From assembly GCA_026413225.1 (NCBI GenBank), contig CM048552.1, positions 130,585,053-130,649,052 of the forward strand: a stretch of 64,000 bases of DNA, read 5' to 3'. The position numbers and the translations under genes are program-made. Shown piece by piece: positions 22,304-33,560 of the stretch (position 1 is the stretch's first letter; every line of letters starts with the position of its first letter). The DNA comes from Otis tarda. Its lineage: Eukaryota; Chordata; Aves; Otidiformes; Otididae. The notes beneath the pieces were generated by a model, which saw only the letters and a program-made list of their open reading frames with translations, ran no database searches and had not been told where the DNA came from.

Positions 22304-25289
22304 GAAGCTGGCTGGAATGGCTGTGTCTGGCATGGGGCAGCCCTGACCGCCCCTGCCAGTGCCTGGGTAGCTGCACCCAAGGCCCTGCGATGGATTGGAT
22401 ATGTCAGTCTTTCCATCGGATCACTGGAGGAAGAGAATGGCCCATCTACTCCCAGCCTGTTGTGATCGGGCATGCCACATGGTAATGCACATGTGGCTGT
22501 GTTCCCACTGCCTTCGTTTTTGTAGAGGAAGCTTGAAAAGTATTTTTGACAATATTTTGGCTTTTTCTTTTATGCAGTCTGTTTTCTGAGGCATTCCTTT
22601 ATTTCCATTAGGATTCAACCACAGCTGAAGTTTTGATGTAAATTAACTCAAAAAGAAATCTTTTTAAAAGTTAAATGAGTCTTAAAGACTTTAGTTTTGA
22701 ATACTCATTAAAGAAAACATCGCTAATACTTTTCTTGTTTCATTGGAGAGGTGACCCTAGTCAATCTGGCTTTAAAAAAAAATAAAATTGGTTGCTTAAG
22801 CACTGCCAGATATCTAATTAAGTTCCCAATTATTATAAATATTCTATCCTCAGATGGCTTCTATATTAGTAAATAGTTCTCACAAGGTCATTGGTTCCAC
22901 CTGGCATAGAAAAACTTTACCTTTTTTTGAAGCAATGATAGTAGGAAATTGGAGTATTACACTGTGTTCTTGCATTTAGATTTTTAAAAATCCCTTTAAG
23001 TATCCCGAAGAAAACCATAGTGGTCACACTGCCCACATGGCCATCTGAACAATATGATCCCACTGGAGAATAATCCCACTGGCTATTCACCTATGACAAA
23101 TTTTACAGCTCGCCCAAAATCATGCCCAGAAAGGAAACTGTCTTTCCATCCTTTAAGAATACAATCCTCAGAATACAGTAAAAACAAAGTAGAATTTTTT
23201 TTTATATTGAAATTACAAAGCCAAAATTTGCCACGGGTCTTGTAACACAACCTTCTTATTTTATCATATCCTGTTAAGATGCTGTACCCACATTTTTCCC
23301 AGAAAGAAGCATTTAATTTCTTTTATTTTGGCTAAGCATAGAGTGCACAGCACAATGGCTTGGGGTCCAAAGAGAGTACAATAACAGGTGTGTCTTTTGC
23401 AAATGTGGAAAAAGAAGTTCAGCCAAAAATGTTTCTTTCTATTACTTTACAGCTCGTTACTCTATTAATGGGAACAGCCTCCCAGTTTCTCTTCTATTTT
23501 GTTTTTCCCTAGGGTATGTAAATACTGAACAAAATATAGACACTCTCTCGAAGTGTCCAGCATTCTTCTCATGTGCATATCCTCTCATATAAATATCAGT
23601 TCCCTTGTTCATCTCTTGGCAGAACATTAGCATTAACACTTGTGTTTTCACTTGCATGTCCAACACCTTCGTCTCAATGGCCAGTCACAGCTCCAGAGTA
23701 GCAATCTTTGCTCCGCAGAAGTAATTTTTTTCCGTTTCTACAGGTGTGATCTCTTTTTGCTTGTATATAGGATACGATTAGAGACCAAAAAAGAATATGT
23801 AAGGAACATAGAGCTACAAAGAAATCAATAGGGCATTTGAGCAAATACGGAAAATATAGCTCAGAGGTACCTCTTTTGAACTATCATCATGCTTTTTACC
23901 AGGGGGGATTTGAGAGATACTAACGGTTCTTTTAGGAAAAATACTGCAAAGACAGCTTTCCAAATTCTTTTTGTGCGACTGTGACAAATGATAGGCTTTT
24001 TGCTGTAATACAATATGGATATTTGCAACTGCATCAACATAGTATCTAGAAAAAATTGCATACCCCTTCAGCCATACATAGCTGCTATCCATTCCTCACA
24101 CTGCTTGATATTTAGAGTTTTAAGTGAGGTCTGAATTTTTGAAGAAGGTGTGACTCAAACGTTTAGGTTATGAATGAAGTACAACTCTCAATTTGTTGTT
24201 TGGCAAATATGTATATTTAGTATAAAAGTTAGGGGCCAAAATTCTCCAGCTTGGCTGCCTAACAACATGCCCTGCTTTTCAAAACTGTCTAATTTCAGCC
24301 CAGCTCTCCATGGCTTCCAGCTTTCCTCAGATCAAAGCAGAAGAGAGCTTGTGATGACGGAGTCCAAACTAGGGGTACATTTTTTTTGGCTGAGTGCAAT
24401 CTGTGGGATGAAACTAAGCCTCTGCATGAAAACTGATGATTTTTCTCCAGAGTGACAAACTTAGCCAGAATACCTCTGAGCAATGACGACAGCTGTGACT
24501 GATAACGTTGCTCAGCACCTTAAAGTGTAGGTCTTCTGTATAACTGGCTACATGCTGCATGTGTTATTTCTTCTTTTGTAAATTATGCAGTTACATGCAT
24601 ATCAAAGCTATTCTTGTTTCCTCTTCTGTAATTCAGACTTTTTTTTTTAATTTTCCAGTCAGGAGCCCAAGTCCCCTTTGAGTCAGAATAACTTGTTTAA
24701 CGGGAAAAAAGACCATGTTTGTTTTGAATATGAGCATGATTTTCATTGTTCCTTGGTAAAATAATATGATTTTAAAAAATCAAACCATCAACAAATAAAA
24801 CACAAACAACAAAGCACTTGCAGTTTCCTTTGCAAAGCCTAAACAGCCCCTGGCTGGAAGGCAGAATTTAGGGTCCTGGTTTATAAATTGCTGTAGCTAA
24901 GACAATAATACTTCATTCTCTGCTATCATGTAGCACAGACAAATCAGATAATGCAGCTAAAATCTCCTTTCTACAGCTTAAAGTGAGTGAAAAGCAGAGA
25001 TAAATTGGAATTCCAAGATCATTCTTAGTGGCATTACAAACTAGATAGGAACCTCCTACTAAGACAAATATAATTGCATCTTGATTTCAAAGGCTTCTAA
25101 ACTTGTAATTCCTGGAAAAATTAAACAACAGGTTTGACTTAAAGCTATTTTTAGTGTCTCCAGGTATATTTTGGTGATGGTAGCAACTGTTGATACATCA
25201 AAGGTAATTTTTGATGGTGAGATATAGAAGGAAAGCACCAAATTGTATATATTATCACATTTGATGATGAGCAGCTGTAAGCACAAGCT
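22304..25289. other. unique noncoding DNA
   Basis: The first 120 bases are GC-rich (CCCTGACCGCCCCTGCC and following) and may belong to the LTR insertion. The rest is AT-rich and featureless. Open frames of 60-93 codons on both strands carry no recognisable motif. Confidence 0.5.
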
Positions 25290-28200
25290 AACATAAATTA
25301 AATGTGTATCACATTTTTCTGCACCCTGGGGAAGTGCAGAGCAAAGTCATGCAGTGATTACACTTCCACCAGCATGCCATTAACAACTCCAGATGGCAGC
25401 ACTTTAACTGCAAACATTTCCAGGTGTAATGAGAAGGCTAAAAATAACTAAACAGCAAGGCATGACCTAGTGACAGTCTAATTTGCAAAAGGAATGAAGA
25501 GACAACAGGACTGTTTAGCTGAAGGCACGTGAGAGAAGTGGCTTAAGCCATGAACAAATTCTTGTAATATAATATTTTCTTAAGAAAGGAGATATGCACA
25601 ATCTGTCTTTTCTTTCTATGTAATTCATAATGAAGATGAAAAGTGTGTGTTCACTCATGTGCTACCTTATATGTATAACCTGGTAGGAAAACACTAAGTT
25701 CCTCTCAAAAAAGATGAACCTTCTTCATTTGAGACTTACTGTCAACATGATAGGAAAGCAAAGGAATTTGTGTCTGCCTTTCAGCAGACTTATTCTCCAG
25801 TGGGTTGGTTGGTTGATTTGTTTGAAGGCAAGATACTGGAATTTCAGTATATGCATATACAAGATAAGCAAGGATATTTTCCTTTTTTTTTTTTGCTTAT
25901 TGCCCACGAAGTGCCTTGGGATGTCTTGAATAATTACCATCCATTTAAGACTGAATTTTAGTATAGTTTTATTTACTCTGTCACTTAGGTCCTAACAATC
26001 CTTGTACCTATGGGCATGAAGTGGATGAACTGCTGTTGGTTTTAAATAAAAGTAATGGTTTCTGTCAAATACATTTTGCATCATTTTCAGGAAAGTTACC
26101 AAGCGTAGAACAGAGGTGAGGGTGCAGAGTGCTATCAGTGCAGAAGTGAATGACAGATGTAAAGCTCTTTCAGTGAGAAACTGTTGTATAAACTTCAGGA
26201 AAAAAAATCAGAAGTAATTGCTTCCCAGTTGTCCTTCACCAGGGATGTAGTTGTATAGTGAAGAGCTCCTTGTGAGGAAAAAGTAGTATCTTGAAAACAA
26301 TTGGATTGTTTTCTAATAGTCTGTAAATTTCCAGTCTATTTTCATGCTGACATAAACCCCTACAAACTTAGGTGGACAGATTTCTTTTTACTGCAGCTGA
26401 TAAAACTTGAGTGTCTTTAAATTGTCAGTGGTGACTTTTATTGTATTTCAGTTCAGAACTGTTCACTGTCTACAAGGATCATACTTGCACATTATAATAG
26501 AAACAGTCTTGAATGTCTCTGGGAACAAACAGGGAAAAAAGTTATTGTTATTGCAGGAACACTGAATGTGGTTCAGATGAGTCTGGTTAAACCACAGCCT
26601 GAAACTACAGCCAGCTCCCGAGCTATGTGTTGCCAGTTGCCCCCAGTACGCTGTAGCGGTGCTGCAGTCCTGTCTCTTGTGAATTTTGCCTTTATCATTT
26701 TGCTTACACTGCTTCCTGCTGTTGCAGTCATCCCTTCCTCTCGCACATGTCCCAGAAGGAGTATCTTCCTTCTTCTTTCTCTCAGGACCAGACCTAAAAG
26801 TCATCATCCCCACGCTGAAGGGATCAGTTCCTGCTGTGCCCTGCCCACCCTTCTTGTGACTCCCCAAACTTAGATGACAGCAACGACAGCATGCTCATGA
26901 TAAAATACCAGTATGCCTCATGGTCAGCATCCCTATGTTGGTTGAGAGAAGGAAGAGAAACTTATGTCTGTCAGTAACCTGAGGTATATGAGATTAACTG
27001 TTTGAGACAATGGGGAACAATCATTGTAAAACATTCAGAAGATGAGGTTAGCAGTTAATCTTCCTTGTGCATCTCTAGATTGCAGCTTTCAAAATAGGCA
27101 GGCAGAAGAAAGGTCATTCACAATACCATCATTCCAAAAGTTAAAAAAGGCTCATTAAAAATGTGATTTTCTCTCCTGAACACTGGCATGGTATAAAAGT
27201 GTCTTCTGCTGATAAAAACATCTTAGAAAAAAAATCCAGTCTTGCAAGGCCAGTACATCTCCTGCTTGGGGTACGAGGATGTCATGAACTCTCATTCATT
27301 TCTGTGTGAGCTAAGAAATCAGGAAAACCCTGCTAAATTAAGCAAAATTTCAGGCTTATGAGGCTTATCGTTCAGACTCAAGAGATAAATCAGGCAAACA
27401 CCAACACTTTGACTGCTGATCCAAATTAACCCTCATACCTTCTGAAATTGTGCATGGCTCATTTTCCCAATGCAGGAAGGGAAGTTAATGAGAGATTTGC
27501 TTATATTAATCTCACTTCAAGTTTGACATATGTGGATAGCTAACATAATTTTAAAGATGCAATAGTTCAAGCACACTGTTGTGAGAGGCAAATATTTATA
27601 CATAATCGTATAATTATATTAAGTAGTTTATTATTCAAATACTTTCTGCCTTTTGGGATGTAATATTTTTTTAAATATCCAAAAGCAAAATCAAAAGTGA
27701 AGGATTTTAAAGGTTTTTTCTGTGAACGAATACCAGAAAAAAATTGGTTTTTTGGGATTTATTTCTCATTACGAACTTGTGTCTTTACTGGGTATTGAAT
27801 ATGTTCATCTCTGCAGAGGCATTTCTGTTTGGACTTCCAGCCATGCCTGCCTTCCCTTTCACAGCCACAAGCCTAAATATAGGAAGATGTTTATAATTTT
27901 ACATTCAGAAATTAGTATTCCAGTCCCTCTGCAGTGCATATAAAATGCTGGAGTTTCACTAAATTAGAAATGATTGTACCAAGGGAAAAATGTCTCTCAA
28001 TCAGTTTTGAAGTGGATGCCTCAGGGATGGGGGCATCATCTTCTTTTCTTGCACACAGTCACTATTCTTATATCAACACCAATTATGAGGTAAGGTTCAA
28101 AGCTTGCCTATGAGTTTGTTCATATTCAAGCCTGCTGAGAACAACCTGTCCCTTCCTCTCAGCAGACTCTCTTCGCATGCTAGAACTCCCTTTCCTTTTC

Positions 28201-29209
28201 ATATGTGTAAAATATAGAGAAACTCTCTCTTTTGACCAAGGACTTTGAAAAGACACAAGTTCTGGTTAGTTCTAAATATCCTTTTGAGGTATTCCTCTGA
28301 AAATAACCTTCTGTGTCTTTTCGATTAGGCTCTAGACTCTTTGGAGTTTATGCACTGCCATGCAAAATTTTGGATGGGGAACACTGGGTTGTTACACAAT
28401 GTGCATAAGAATCAGGGGGAAAGCTCTTACATGCAATAGCTTGTCTCTCTCTAGGAAAAGTGGGAGTGGATTAAAAATTTACTCTCAGTATCTGAGTGAG
28501 AACTAACATTGCTGGAACTATCTTAATGTCTAATCCCCTGTCCTCTCTGATAAAGATGTTTAGGAGAATGCCTCCATTTAGGGCCTCTTTGGTTCAGGTC
28601 ATTTTAATTTACAAATGATAATGTGCAGCAGGTTACACTGAAGAGAAATAAGGCTAATTGTCAATGCAGGCTTGTGTTTTCTGGCTGTACGAGGGTAATC
28701 TGTTTGTGCAGGAAACAAAATGAGTCTCTGTTGCAGCACAAGCAGTCGATCAGCAGATTTGTTTCTTGATGCCCTCAGTTAATCTCAGTTGCTTTTCTGT
28801 GCTGCTTCACCTTGAGTTCATCCTGTTAGGAATTTCCCGGTGACCTTCTGGGATAAAGGCAATCCCACATTCATTAACAGCTGCCTAATTTTGTGCAGAT
28901 AGTTGCACATTGCCATGAAACTGTGTGTGTCTAGGAACCTTCCTGGGAACCTCAGAAGGAGAGAGGTCTCTGGAAGACTGTCGTGGTGCACTGCTTTGTT
29001 GTAGTTCAGCAAAAATATATAAAAAGTTGGATACTTATGTGTGGAAAACTTATTTTGGTTTTGCAGAATTCACCCAGATCTTTAACAATCAGAAAAGATT
29101 CTTAAAATAGCCACTTGCTTTGTTTCTAATTCAGTGGCTTTAATATAAAATTAGTATAACAAACCAAACCAAACTGAAAAAGTGCTGTCCTTCTCCAGAT
29201 TTCTGTACT
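25290..29209. other. unique DNA with possible conserved noncoding stretches
   Basis: No gene or repeat is recognised. The stretches 25290-25440 and 28490-28760 are free of simple repeats and have a mix of E-box, CAAATG-like and TAATT-like sites. That texture is often seen in conserved noncoding elements, but it is only an impression. The 134-codon minus frame at 26463-26867 and the 101-codon plus frame at 26568-26873 overlap each other and have no domain. Confidence 0.4.
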
Positions 29210-29242
29210 GGTATTGATCTGGTATTGATCTGGTATTGATCT
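29210..29242. repeat. three perfect copies of an 11-base repeat
   Basis: GGTATTGATCT occurs three times head to tail without any difference between copies. Such identity implies a recent slippage event. There is no sign of function. Confidence 0.95.
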
Positions 29243-30407
29243 ACATTATTCTACAGTTCTAGTATTTGGCAGAATCGCAAGGTGACATGCCTATCTGACA
29301 AAATGTGCCCACAGCTGTACAGTTTCATTCATTTCAGGAAAAAAAACCCCAACCCTGAATGCCTTGAAATTCCATCAGGCTTAAAAGAAAAACTAGAAGG
29401 TTGAGAGTGAGAGTAAATTCAATGGAGTTCAGCTGGTTTCAAAAGTTGGCTAGACTTCTTGAACTTTTAACATCAGAATAAAAATTTAACCGAGGCATAA
29501 GGGAATATCTTACCCCTTTGAGTTGCATGTAAACTCTCTTACAGCACATGAGGAGACACTGCGTCCTTTGCTTGACACCACTATTGTATTTGTTTTCATG
29601 CTTACAAACATGATTTCACAGGACATGAGGACAGAGGATATGTTCAAGACCCAGTAGATGTTGTACTGAAAAATAAATGCAAAGCTAGCACTTAGGTTGC
29701 TTAAGGCATCAGTGTTTCTTTGATTTTCCTGGCTCTTTTCTTCCTATTCCTTCTATGAAAGTTCAAATTTAGTCGTTCCTTCAGAATCTACCCAGTTGGA
29801 TAAACTTCTGTCTTGTGGGGGAGCTAACCTGCTCCACATTTTGACTTCTTAATAATGGACCACAAAGAGGGAAACAGTTATTGCATTCAAGCTGCATACA
29901 TTGTGAAAATCTCATATTACTTGAGATTTCAATATTGTGTATTTAAATGATTCAAACCTTACAAAAGAACAAATTGAGGAAAATATATTATTATACAGAC
30001 ACTACAAACAGTATAAAGGTACAAATTCAATGTGATAAAAAGCAAAACTGTTCATTGAAAACACATTTAACCCTAACATAATATACTTCAAGACATTATT
30101 TCTCTGAGGAAAGCTGCAGCTCTCCTCTATTTGGGATAAAAATAGCATGTTTATAATGTCTATGAACTATTTGACATGCAATTTCTTTCTACTGCTCTTC
30201 ATTGCCTGAATTTATGACTGAGCTTTTTGGTTTAATTTTTCTCCCTACCACAGTGAGTATGCAAATATACCAGTGAATATATTAATTCAAAACATTAAAA
30301 TACTTAAAAATTATTTTAAAATACTCTTCCAACTCTGTTTTTGACACTTTTTTTCCTTAACTGCTAAGATGCAGAAAAATTCATGGAATTGTCTAGTTCC
30401 ACTTGGC
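29243..30407. other. unique AT-rich DNA upstream of the solo LTR
   Basis: No gene or mobile element is identified. The sequence is strongly AT-rich around 29930-30340. Confidence 0.55.
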
Positions 30408-30412
30408 ATAGC
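30408..30412 (+). repeat. left target-site duplication of the LTR
   Basis: ATAGC immediately precedes the TG that opens the LTR. It matches GTAGC at 31091-31095 at four of five positions, as expected for an old retroviral integration duplication. Five-base duplications occur in several endogenous retrovirus classes. Confidence 0.55.
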
Positions 30413-30663
30413 TGTTAAAAGACTCTGTTGAATATTTGTCTCAACATTGTTGAAACACCAAACCACCACCCGAACAATGGCTTCCCCTTATCTTGTAAGC
30501 CAACTCCTATTGTCTTGCGAACCTGAATGCAGAGCTGATTCTGAGAAATTTAGCCGCCCCCTTTCCCCCACCTCCCCCCGCCCCCAGCATGCGTATCACC
30601 CGGTAATGGGCATACATATCACCGCCAGGTGAGGGGTGCAGCTAGGAAAATCAGCTCTTGGAA

Positions 30664-30690
30664 CCAATGAAAACAACCAACATAAAAGGG
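30664..30690 (+). promoter_or_regulatory. CCAAT and TATA-like boxes of the LTR
   Basis: CCAAT at 30664-30668 lies 12 bases before CATAAAAGGG at 30681-30690. In this orientation transcription would begin near 30710, inside the 15-bp repeats, about 200 bases before AATAAA. The CCAAT-to-TATA distance is shorter than usual, so which element sets the start is uncertain. Confidence 0.3.
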
Positions 30691-30707
30691 AAATACGCAT
30701 TTGACAG

Positions 30708-30782
30708 AATCAACATCAATGGAATCAACATCAAGGGAACCAACATCCACAGAACCAACATCGAAATGACCAACATCGGACG
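30708..30782 (+). repeat. five 15-bp tandem repeats inside the LTR
   Basis: Units start at 30708, 30723, 30738, 30753 and 30768. Each is 15 bases with the core CAACATC (AATCAACATCAATGG in the first). The spacing is exact, while the last five bases of each unit vary. A more decayed sixth copy with AACCAACATAAAAGG lies at about 30675-30690. Repeats in U3 or at the start site of retroviral LTRs often act as transcription factor sites, but no factor is recognised. Because 15 is a multiple of three, the frame through it encodes a repeating NI-containing pentapeptide. Confidence 0.9.
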
Positions 30783-30912
30783 GATCGTTCCCCCACCGAG
30801 TGAACTGGACTATCGGGACGCTACAGCTCCGTGGTGGTAGCTATTGCAACTTTTTTCCCTCTTTCCTTTCTTTCTCTCCTTTCTCTTGCGTTTACAAACT
30901 TCTTGTTGGGTT

Positions 30913-30918
30913 AATAAA
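30913..30918 (+). terminator. polyadenylation signal AATAAA of the LTR
   Basis: A perfect AATAAA lies in the order expected for an LTR: after the promoter boxes and before a U5-like segment of about 150 bases. GT-rich sequence (GGTGTGTGAG) follows at about 30988. Confidence 0.6.
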
Positions 30919-31090
30919 GTTACCTGGCGCTTGACTCCATTTTGAGTCTTAATTCTGTTCCCGAGAATACGAGCAAAACCACACTCCGGTGTGTGAGAGA
31001 TTGATCTAGCTGCCCCTAGTCTCTCAGACTCGTCTGAGGTCGGCTAGAACACAAGGGGGCCTTCGTCTCATCTGAAATCAGAACGTGACA

Positions 31091-31095
31091 GTAGC
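31091..31095 (+). repeat. right target-site duplication of the LTR
   Basis: GTAGC directly follows the terminal CA of the LTR and pairs with ATAGC at 30408-30412 with one mismatch. Confidence 0.55.
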
Positions 31096-32480
31096 AAATT
31101 GTTTACATTTCTCATTACGGTTAAGGCAGTTTAGGAGTTTTCATTTTACTCTGCCTCTTACTTCACTATTAATTCATTTTGCACGGGGCATGGGAAGGTA
31201 ATGGAAGGGTAATACTAGACTGGAATTCAGACAAAAGTGATTGCTGAGTTTACACTGCCACTGAACAAGTAATCTCAACAAGTTTCACATCTATAAATAA
31301 AAAAAGATAAAAGCAAATGCAAAATATTGATTTTTACTTTTTTTCCTATACGCAGTAAAATAGAGCCATTTATCTGAAAAAGTGGATTTTCACAGTTTCA
31401 GTAAAATGCCTTCTTATAAGAAGAATAGTACAGTTTTGTCTTTGTACTGTACAACAACATCCTACAGGGTAAAAACTCTCAGAGGTTTAGAGACATTCCA
31501 ATGTGTGGAGTTTAACCTAAAAGAGAATTTTTACAAACTACTGATGAAGCAGAGGGTAACATTACCCTACTGCAGGAAGCATTTAGGCTAGTAGAATGCA
31601 ATTACTTAACATCGGTTTTCAGAAAATATTTTCACAGTTTCAATTTCCCTTTATTCTCCAGGTGAAAACCAAATGACTAGAAATTATATCGGCCTTGGAG
31701 AGCATTTTCCCTGCAAAATTAATTGGGGTGACCAATGTTGAGATGGCCTTGTTTGGGGAGAGTAGCACCTTGCAAATTACCACCTTAGGTATAAATAATC
31801 CTCAGACTTCAGTCCATCCCCTAGCGAAGTGCACTCAATTTAATGCAGTGCAGTATCACATTTGAGGTAGGGGGATTTGGGCTAGAACTGAATAAGGACA
31901 GGAGAAGGGTGTCAGGAAATCTCCTCTTTGGTCTACTACTGTAATGTTGTTGGGTTTTTTTTCCTGTGAAAAAAATAGACGTTGCTAACGGATTACCTTT
32001 AGGGGTGCATTTCTATTAGCGTTTTTTGTTGGATGAAGAGTGACATTTTGAAGCACGTCCCCACTTACTGCTCACTGATTAATATTAGTGCTCTATGTTA
32101 CAGTACGCAGACTGGGTTCCCTTAACAGAAAAGTCACTAAAAGGTGGGCTGCAGGAGCGTGCTTAATGCTTGTCAGCAAATGAGCTTTAAGCCCTTGGTA
32201 CCAGCCCATAGTTAGTTTGAAATAAAATCTGCAAACACGTGTTGCCTAGGCATCAGGTCCTCAGCAACATCTGTTTCTCTCTGTAGATCCACTGCTGTTA
32301 CATCGCGCTACTTACTGAGGTTGACATTTTAAAAATCTGTAGGAGAACCTAAGTCTGTAGCAATTCAAACACCTTCACGCTTCACCAGGAAACCAGGTTA
32401 AAGAGTAAGCTTTGCAGTTCTGAGGAGACCAAGCCAGAGCCATAACTGAATCTGTGCCAGGCAGCACCTACTGCTTACGG
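31096..32480. other. unique noncoding DNA
   Basis: AT-rich sequence without a recognisable gene or repeat. A 69-codon open frame at 31382-31591 has no recognisable domain. Confidence 0.55.
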
Positions 32481-32640
32481 GGACCCATCATTGGAAGTGT
32501 TCAAGGCCAGGCTGGATGGGGTTTTGAGCAACCTGATCTAGTTGGAGATGTTCCTGCTCATGGCAAGGAGGTTGGACTAGATGATCTTCAAAGGTCCCTT
32601 CCAACCCAAACCATTCTGTGATTCTCTGATTCCATGATCT
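32481..32640 (+). mobile_element. CR1 LINE, short 3' end
   Basis: Starts abruptly inside the CR1 3' region at CCATCATTGGAAGTGTTC. It continues through TTTTGAGCAACCTGATCTAG, GGTTGGACTAGATGATCTTC and AAGGTCCCTTCCAACCC to a decayed tail of ATTCTGTG, ATTCTCTG and ATTCCATG units. It corresponds to the last 160 bases of the copies at 7666 and 21075. The different truncation point shows that it is an independent insertion. The 61-codon minus-strand frame across it is antisense CR1. Confidence 0.94.
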
Positions 32641-33129
32641 TGGTTGGGAAGCAAAGAGGGAAAGCCCTGGCAAGCTGAGCTTTGCTGCTGTGCTGTCAGG
32701 GAAAGTATATTCCTGGAGGTCTTAGGAGTGCTGCTCTTAGGGGCATCTCCTCTGCCTTACCGCCCACCCTATGCTTTCCTGTGCATATCTTCGTCAGACT
32801 CAACAGCCAGCCTATAAGGCCATGTGTTTGCTGGCTGTAGCAATCTGCTCCCTCAGATACATTAGACATTAGAAACACTGTTCTCATGCCTAGAGCTGGC
32901 CCTGTCATCAGCACAGGAGTTAGAAAGGAATTCTGTGCAAAAGAGAAAACATTAAATCAGCCTTGCTCAGTACCAGCACTCTTCAAAAACAGCCCAAATG
33001 TTCAACAATAAATCTTATTTGGAGACATTGCTTCAAGTTGGTTAGCATCAAAGCAGCAAACACTCAACTGTGGAGAAAGCCAGGTTACACTTTACTATCC
33101 AACACTTGGCCTAAAGCTATGTAAATAAT
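32641..33129. other. unique noncoding DNA
   Basis: No gene or element is recognised. A 72-codon minus frame at 32696-32914 lacks any motif. Confidence 0.55.
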
Positions 33130-33560
33130 CTCCCATGCCATGAGGGACCTGGAGGCACCACCAGGCTTGCCCATGTCTGCCCAGACACTCAAGGCTTCCT
33201 CCATTCTGCCCATAGCCCAGGACCCCATGTCAGCCCCCAGGACCATCAGCCCCTGCTCCAGTGATGCTGTAGCAGGGCTAGTCTCCAGCTCCCCACAGCT
33301 CTGCCTGGCCATGGGCCTTGCCAAGCCAGGCCCACCAATGGGTCAACATCCCAGCCCAGCCTCAGCCCATTCCTGTCCCCATCCCCAGAGAGGTACCTGA
33401 TGCCTGGGGCTGGGGTTGCCTTGATGCCCCTGGCTGCCCTGCTCCTGACTGGGTCGGGCCCTGGCTGCCAGGCTCTGCCCTGTTCCCCACAGCGTGAGGA
33501 GCCCCTAATGGTCCTGGCCTGCTGGGAGCCACTGGTGCCCGTGGGGCTCTGACATAGGCA
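33130..33560. other. GC-rich, CpG-depleted island
   Basis: This patch is clearly more GC-rich than the AT-rich DNA around it, with many CCCAG, CCATG and GGCCC strings and short near-repeats such as CCCAGGACC. It contains only three CpG dinucleotides, so it is not a CpG-island promoter. It looks like a decayed, formerly methylated GC-rich insertion or an old minisatellite. Open frames of 86 codons (plus) and 153 codons (minus, 33246-33707) arise because the patch has few stop codons. No domain is recognised. Confidence 0.55.

Larger units (their letters stand above)
30413..31090 (+). mobile_element. probable solo LTR of an endogenous retrovirus
   Basis: The 678-bp element opens with TGTTA and closes with TGACA, imperfect inverted ends with the canonical TG...CA. 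ATAGC and GTAGC flank it. Inside, in order, are a C-rich block (30550-30590), a CCAAT box (30664-30668), a TATA-like CATAAAAGGG (30681-30690), five 15-bp repeats (30708-30782), a pyrimidine tract (30850-30890) and AATAAA (30913-30918). A U5-like end with two small hairpins (30980-30993 and 31023-31038) follows. It has more CpG than the surrounding DNA. No gag, pol or env sequence and no second LTR lie within the window, so recombination between LTRs probably left this one. The family is not identified. An open frame at 30658-30840 runs through the repeat array and is probably not a gene. Confidence 0.72.

Noticed and set aside
26091-26130. Short acceptor-donor pair (TTTTCAG ... CAGAG|GTGAGG), 25 bases
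   Set aside because: Very short, poor codon content and a stop in one frame. Typical of chance pairs.
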